Source: Symbiodinium natans
Taxonomy: Eukaryota > Sar > Dinophyceae > Suessiales > Symbiodiniaceae
Length of the DNA: 60,000 nucleotides
Reading direction: 5' to 3'
Assembly (NCBI GenBank): GCA_905221605.1
Contig: CAJNDS010002313.1
Coordinates: 507,001-567,000 of the forward strand
Part shown: piece by piece, positions 54,941 through 60,000 of the stretch
Numbering within the stretch: the first letter of the stretch is position 1
Layout: the number at the start of each line of letters is the position of its first letter
Notes under the pieces: generated by a model
What the model saw: only the letters and a program-made list of their open reading frames with translations
Databases searched by the model: none
Told to the model about the DNA's origin: nothing
Translations under genes and position numbers: made by a program

Positions 54941-57900
54941 GCCCCGACCTTAGTGATAATGAGATACGGCTTTCAGACGCAAAATTCTCTCCCTCTCCAT
55001 GTCGCTGCGCAGCAATTTTTTTTAACCATGCCCCCTGCTATTTCAGGCCTCTCCCAGCACTGCCAGTATTCCTTGAAAAAGAAGGACAGCCTTTCCCTCC
55101 CTCTCCCTCCTTCTTTGTCTTTCTTATGTGCCGGGAACGGGTTTATCTGGGCTTGAAAAGACGTGGCCGCGCCATTTTCTGCGTCTGCTGGAGTTCGTTT
55201 TCCCTAGTCCATTCTGCAACACTATGTCTGGGCTTGCCATTTAGGGCAATTTAGGGTCTGGGGCATTTTGGTCGAGTAGTAGGCTGTGCGGGTCATGGCA
55301 TATGTCGATACCGTTGTTTGCAGTGGGGGAGTCTGAATGTTGGCCTGGCAAGAACGCACATGTAACATGACTGTAGAGCGCACCGGCACCGTAAGGCTAT
55401 TATTTTGCATGGCATTTGTTGGAGGGGCTGCTGGAAGTTGTTGTTGAACTGGAGGTTCCCGCGCTCTTCGTAAGCTGGCATTCGCCCGTGGGTCTCCGCG
55501 GCTGCCTTGGCCCTGGTATCAGGGCAAGAAACCTACGACGAGGGTTGTCGCATAGGAGGGCCACTGTGCTGCCAGTGGATGTAAGTGGGGGGCCCCCACG
55601 GAAAAGCAGGTCGCTTGCATCGGCCTGCTGTCGTTTGGAAGTGCGGTGCATCTGGTTTGGCCAAGGGTCCGCCCAGGAGAGGCGGTAAGCCTTCCAAGAA
55701 AGGTCTACAAATGGCTTTTTGGTGTCAGCGCACTGTAAGTTGCAGAAGTTCGGCGTGGCTTGACCGCAAACTACCCCCTGCTCAAACGATGTCCCCGGAT
55801 GGTGTAAGTTCAGGCTCGCATCCTAAACTTGTCCTTGGAATTGCAATATTCAGCTTCTTGCCGATCCACGACCCTAAAATTTTCAAGCCTTAGGAAACCC
55901 TAAACCCTAAACCCACCCCGAACACTGGCCGAGGCATGGGCTCTATGCAACCAGTGGAGTTGGAACGTGCGAGAACCCAGACACCATAGAGCCAAACCTT
56001 GGGCCCTAAACTTGGGATGTTCCCCCCAACAGTCCTCAATAGGGATTCTCGTACCCCCTATTAGACTCCCTACAAAGGATTGTTAGTGTATAGAAAGGAC
56101 GGGGAAACGTCCCAACCCTAAAAACCCCAAAGAAATAGTCGGCAGATGCCTTGAACAATCCGGTCGCGTCGTGAGCCTCCTTCAGAAACTCGCAAAACCG
56201 AAGGTCACACCCGAACCTTCGGGTTTAGGGTTTAGGGCTCAAAAGGGTTTAGGGTTTAGGGTTTGCCTCCCAGCTGCTCAATCTGCATTTGAGATCCGCA
56301 AAGCTAACCCGATCGTCCCTCGCAAGCCAGGTGGTCTCGCAGACTGCGCGCTGTCCAGCGCTTGCGCCTCGGGATGGGTGAGCGCCGAGTTTCGGAGCAG
56401 GAGGTTGTGGGCTCTTGGGGATTCAGGTGCCGAGCATGGTGTCCGAGGTGATTTGTCAGCATCCGTGGTTTTCGTTGCTTCGCCCGTGGAAGGTTTGCTT
56501 CATGCCTTGTCGATGGTGCCCTTGCTGAAGCCACGGCGCAAGCCAAGCATGGTTTTACTTTTTTGCTCCGAGAAATCTGTCTAGGATTTTTTCGGGGTCG
56601 GGTTTCGGGTTTGAACAGTTAAGGGTGCACCTGGAGTTTACGCTCTTGGTCTGTTGAGGCCTTGAGTGATTGTCGCTTCCCTCCGATCACACTGAAGGAG
56701 GCACGGCATGTACAGCTGAAGAACAGTGACTTCAAAGCTGACCTTGTATAAACATACATAGATAAACGCACACACACACACACGCTCTCAGCCTTGATCT
56801 TGTGGAGATGTGGGTGTACTTGGTGCTGGTAGAATGGGATAGTTCCGAATACATCCCTGTGCTTTGGTTGGGGCTACTTCTTCTTGAAGGAAGGAAGACA
56901 CGCTTCATAAATCGACTGTTGGTTTTCTGCCGCCACAGGCGCGAGACAGGATGCAGGAAAATGTCCGCCAAGGCTGCAGCAGGAAACGAAGAAGGCACCG
57001 ACACGAGGAAAATGATCACACCGAAAGACACCCTGGGCTGAAATGCTGTCTGCATCCAGTTCGCTCGGATGGACTCAGTTCCAGGCAGTTCCATGCGCAA
57101 ATTGAACCGAGTCATGTCTTCAGCATGGGTTGATGCAACCACGCCACACCATGCCAAGCCCGTACGAGTAGCCTGGCATATCTTAAACGTCGTTTCCGAT
57201 TTCCTGTGTGCCACTTGAATGGGACATTGATTAAAAAAAAGACTTGGGCCCAACGACTTGCAATTTGCAACTCCTTCCTAAAGTCTGAACCTTCCCGATG
57301 CTGGGCTGTGAGCGAGGGCATGGTGTGAGGGCGTCTAGGTTTGAGCCAGCTCCTGTTTCACCTGCTGCCTCGTGAAAGGGGGTACATGCATGTGGCCGGA
57401 GGTGAAATCGCTGACTTGTCGTGTGCGCCGACCTCGGGGGGACCGTCAATGAGACAACGGGCCCAATGCCAAATTAGCAAGGAGTCGGTGGAGGTCTTTG
57501 TCGTTCTTTATCGTGGCTCCACTGCTTTGTAGGGTTGCTGTCGAGAGCTGGTGTCCATGGCCCCCCACACACCCGACCCAGACAAAAGCCAGCTGCAGTC
57601 CTCTTCCCCCAAGTCAAGCTCAGGTCCGTTTTACACACCTTCGAGACGTGTCAGGACAGGTTGCAACAGCCTGCCGCCCTCCTTTCAAACCCCGGAAAGC
57701 ACTTCATAGGCACCTGACTGCGGTGACAGAGCACTAAACCCGAGTCAGCTTGGGGGCGGTTGGCTTTCTTTGGGTTAGCGGTTAGCATACTTCCGCGCAG
57801 AAGCCCGATGAGCCCTGGGTCCTGAGCTTCAAACCTCACTTGCCCCCAGTCGTGAATCCGAAGCTGTTAAACCACCGAATCCTCACACTTATTATTATTA

Positions 57901-58340
57901 GTAGTAGTAGTACTATTATTATTAGTACCATGATTATTAGTACGATTATTATTAGTACTCTAATTATTAGTACTCGTACCAGCTTGTGACAGTGCCAGGG
58001 ATGAGAGCCGATATGAGCCGAAATGCAGGACCTGTGGGACTGGAAGGTCGGCCTCCACGGCGCGCTGGCACCCAGCCCACGTTAGGGTTTAGGGTTTAGG
58101 GTTTAGGGTTTAGGGTTTAGGGTTTAGGGTGGAAAAGGTAGTTTTTGAGGGTTTGAGAGGGTGCAGCATATGTGGATGTGATTGGATATGCAGGTAGGCC
58201 ACCTTGGGTTCACAAGTTCGGGTATCTTTGCACCACACAGTTCACAAGAGGGACAGGCCTCCCGGCATCAGATTTGCCGTTCGACTGGGCTCTTTGCAGG
58301 TCTTTGCACGAGATCAAGCCAAGCTCGCACGTGCTAAGTT
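54941..58340. other. Stretch without assigned gene
   Basis: Contains telomere-like units (55893-55915, 56220-56263, 58083-58130), a copy of the degenerate dispersed repeat (56020-56115), an AT trinucleotide microsatellite (57888-57975) and a - strand frame of 173 codons (57253-56732) with hydrophobic patches (FGVIIFLVSVPSSFPAAALA) that I cannot assign. Confidence 0.35.
57888..57975. repeat. (ATT/AGT)n trinucleotide microsatellite
   Basis: TTATTATTAGTAGTAG-type units with ATTAGTAC variants. Confidence 0.85.
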
Positions 58341-58381
58341 GGGTTTAGGGTTTAGGGTGTAGGGTAAAGGGTTTAGGGTGC
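58341..58381. repeat. Telomere-like units directly before the LTR element
   Basis: TTTAGGG units with GTAGGG and AAAGGG variants, ending about 35 bases upstream of the proposed LTR start. Confidence 0.8.
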
Positions 58382-58414
58382 GGAGCTGCAACTGGTATTG
58401 TAGAAAGAAGTTAG

Positions 58415-58600
58415 TGTTGGAGGTTGAAAGGGTTAATAAACCCGGAAATCATTTTTTGGCTCAAGACTGGGCCATGTGCCTGGTAGTAAAAGGTGAGTGC
58501 CCTGTGGTTTGGGTTTGTTGTGTGGTTGATCCAGGGAAATCAAGGGATTCTGTTGGGGTTGACTTTTCGGTTCCTCGTCCCCCTTCGGGTTCCCCCCGTA
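58415..58600 (+). repeat. Putative 5' LTR with spliced-leader-like string
   Basis: Contains CATTTTTTGGCTCAAG at 58450-58465. The last part of the dinoflagellate spliced leader is CCATTTTGGCTCAAG; the LTR string matches it apart from two extra T. It lies just after the AATAAA, near where R should be. The LTR ends CCCGTA, not the canonical CA. Confidence 0.5.
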
Positions 58601-58613
58601 GGTTATGAGCCCA
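58601..58613 (+). other. Primer-binding site, complementary to the initiator tRNA-Met anticodon arm
   Basis: GGTTATGAGCCCA is the complement of UGGGCUCAUAACC, the anticodon-loop region (CAU) of eukaryotic initiator tRNA-Met. Drosophila copia uses the same internal tRNA site (GGTTATGGGCCCA) rather than the tRNA 3' end. Its place right after the LTR supports the assignment. Confidence 0.6.
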
Positions 58614-58661
58614 AATTAGGCTTCCTGCGGTATAGGTAAGATTCTACGCTTGTTTGGCGCA

Positions 58662-60000
58662 ATGGACATGTTGCGGCGTCGGTCGGAACCTGGACTGTCA
58701 TCCGCGGCCAATGAAGCCGAAGAAAATCGTGGTGATGGGGGTGAAGAACGGCAACAAATGGTACAAGCGCTGACAGATGGTAGGGAGGTTGCAATGATAC
58801 AACCAACGTCTCAGGTGGAAAACGAAGTGGTTCCGGTTCTAGCAGCGAATCCTTTCTGGAGCGAGCGGGCTCATGAAGAGATGAGACTAAGGCAATCAAG
58901 GCCAGCAAGTCTCCCTGCGAGCGGAGGGGATAGGAGTGGTGAAGAAACAAGAAGACCACCGTCGTTGCCAGAACTTCGGGATCGGGAGCCGGTTCCAGCT
59001 GAGAGGCCATCTTCAGGGTTGATGGGCCAGATGGAAAGAGGGAATATTGGTGAGACACAAGGCGAGGAAGAGCTCATTCCTGATTTGAGCGGTGAAGAAC
59101 AAGGTGAAGATATGGCGGTGGTAAAGCGTGCGCTGAAAGAGTTGCTTGTGCAAACAAAGGAGCTGGGAAATAGACTGCATCGGGTGGAGGAGAAAAGCTA
59201 TACCTCTGCTGCATCTGGGTCAGCTTCGAGAGCACGGAGCACTGGAGTGGTGGACGCGAATGCTGCATATCCGCTGGGAATGACTCCAGAGAAGCAGTAC
59301 CTGCCAGGACAAGTTTTCTATACTGATGGTATGGGTGGCTTCTGGACTGTGTTGCCTGATGGGACATGGCTGCCGATTGAGGGCTACGACCTTCCAAAGG
59401 GTTGTGACCTTCAACCCTTGCCTGAGCCCAGGAAAGGGGAGGTTCACGTGGAGGATGAGAAGGAAGTGCCAAGGATGCACGTAACTGAAGGGAAGAAACC
59501 CTCCAGATTGCCTCCATTGAATTACCCCATGGGAGGTTCTGCAAGTGGTGGATATGCAAGTGGACCACCTGGTTTAACACATGTTCCGATTACTTCCTTG
59601 CCGTCAGGCGTTGATGGTTCTGCCGCACTGTTGGGAAATCAGCCCGGTTTTGTCTCAGCTCGGGAAACTTCAATGCAAGAGAACTCAACAGGATCGGGTG
59701 GATATACAATGGTGGATGATGTTCCATATCGGTGGAAAATGATTGCTGGGAAGTTGGAATTAGAGAAGGTTCCGCTTACAGTGTTTACGCCCGGAATGGG
59801 ACATGGACTGCCGCAAGGGCCTGGTGGAAAGGTCAGCTTACCTCCTGGAGCTGTGGTGCCACGTGGGATGCCAAACATTGGTGATAGTTCTGGAACTGAA
59901 CGTCCGGAGGCTCTTGGGAAGCATGTGATGAGCCTTCCTACTTTGGCAGACTACACACCAAGCAATCCGACGGCACTAGGTGATTGGATCGCAATGATCG
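58662..60000 (+). CDS. Copia-type gag(-pol) polyprotein, 5' part
   Basis: Open for 446 codons from ATG 58662 to the window edge; an in-frame TAG at 58617 precedes it. The N-terminus is charged and Arg/Glu-rich (MDMLRRRSEPGLSSAANEAE). A predicted helix (VVKRALKELLVQTKELGNRL) comes at about residues 153-172, then Gly/Pro-rich segments (YPMGGSASGGYASGPPG). The last visible part reads MSLPTLADYTPSNPTALGDW then IAMI, which resembles the start of the copia-type Gag (UBN2/Retrotran_gag) domain of dinoflagellate elements. Zinc knuckle, protease, integrase and RT would lie beyond the window. No frame breaks are visible, so the copy may be recent. Confidence 0.62.
   Translation, partial: MDMLRRRSEPGLSSAANEAEENRGDGGEERQQMVQALTDGREVAMIQPTSQVENEVVPVLAANPFWSERAHEEMRLRQSRPASLPASGGDRSGEETRRPPSLPELRDREPVPAERPSSGLMGQMERGNIGETQGEEELIPDLSGEEQGEDMAVVKRALKELLVQTKELGNRLHRVEEKSYTSAASGSASRARSTGVVDANAAYPLGMTPEKQYLPGQVFYTDGMGGFWTVLPDGTWLPIEGYDLPKGCDLQPLPEPRKGEVHVEDEKEVPRMHVTEGKKPSRLPPLNYPMGGSASGGYASGPPGLTHVPITSLPSGVDGSAALLGNQPGFVSARETSMQENSTGSGGYTMVDDVPYRWKMIAGKLELEKVPLTVFTPGMGHGLPQGPGGKVSLPPGAVVPRGMPNIGDSSGTERPEALGKHVMSLPTLADYTPSNPTALGDWIAMI

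Larger units (their letters stand above)
58415..60000 (+). mobile_element. Ty1/copia-like LTR retrotransposon, 5' end
   Basis: The proposed 5' LTR is 58415 (TGTTGGAGG) to about 58600, about 186 bp, with an AATAAA in a GGGTTAATAAACCC hairpin. It is followed directly by a primer-binding site (58601-58613) and, 48 bases later, by a long gag-like reading frame that runs off the window. The 3' part and second LTR are not in the window, so LTR limits are inferred from the primer-binding-site position and a TG start. Confidence 0.62.

Noticed and set aside
56732-57253. 173-codon - strand ORF as a membrane protein gene
   Set aside because: Hydrophobic patches exist, but the start and end run into a CA repeat and no splice or family support was found.

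Overview
The window reads as nuclear DNA of a dinoflagellate, probably of Symbiodiniaceae/Suessiales type. The reasons are: interstitial arrays of the TTTAGGG heptamer in both orientations every few kilobases; genes broken into many short exons; introns that repeatedly fit GC rather than GT at the 5' splice site; a LINE and a copia-like retrotransposon; abundant microsatellites; and a spliced-leader-like string inside the copia LTR. There are no bacterial-style operons. The species is not identifiable from sequence alone. Exon limits below come from reading frames, splice-site dinucleotides and family motifs read by eye.

Left part (1-12.7 kb). A diacylglycerol kinase gene on the + strand is spread over about 369-7454 in very short exons. 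The conserved kinase motifs appear in the right order, with telomere-like arrays in the introns. An unassigned exon lies near 9.7 kb. A second + strand gene (about 10815-12698) encodes an actin-fragmin-kinase-like protein kinase; two of its junctions join in phase.

Centre left (16.1-24 kb). A nearly intact 7.8-kb LINE lies on the - strand: an ORF1 with a C-terminal coiled coil, then an ORF2 with AP-type endonuclease, reverse transcriptase, zinc knuckle and RNase H. The two ORFs are in the same frame, separated by a single UGA. The element is bounded on both sides by TTTAGGG-type repeats and ends in a TTTATGGG octamer tail, which suggests insertion into telomere-like repeats.

Centre (24-45 kb). 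Mostly intergenic or intronic DNA with simple repeats, including a 745-bp CA tract and a 290-bp poly-C tract. It also holds a small four-exon gene for a 128-residue membrane-anchored protein (26803-28372) and several isolated coding-looking exons.

Right (45.1-51.4 kb). The most interesting gene encodes a large receptor-like protein on the + strand. It has a signal peptide, a solute-binding-protein-like ectodomain, GCC2/GCC3-type cysteine repeats, about eight or nine membrane segments, and a cytoplasmic TIR domain with the Trp-Cys-x-x-Glu motif, followed by a second Rossmann/TIR-like segment. Four of its introns fit GC donors. One frame disruption is visible in the cysteine-rich part.

Right edge (58.4-60 kb). 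The 5' end of a Ty1/copia-type element: a short LTR, a primer-binding site matching the anticodon arm of initiator tRNA-Met, and a gag-pol reading frame that runs off the window.
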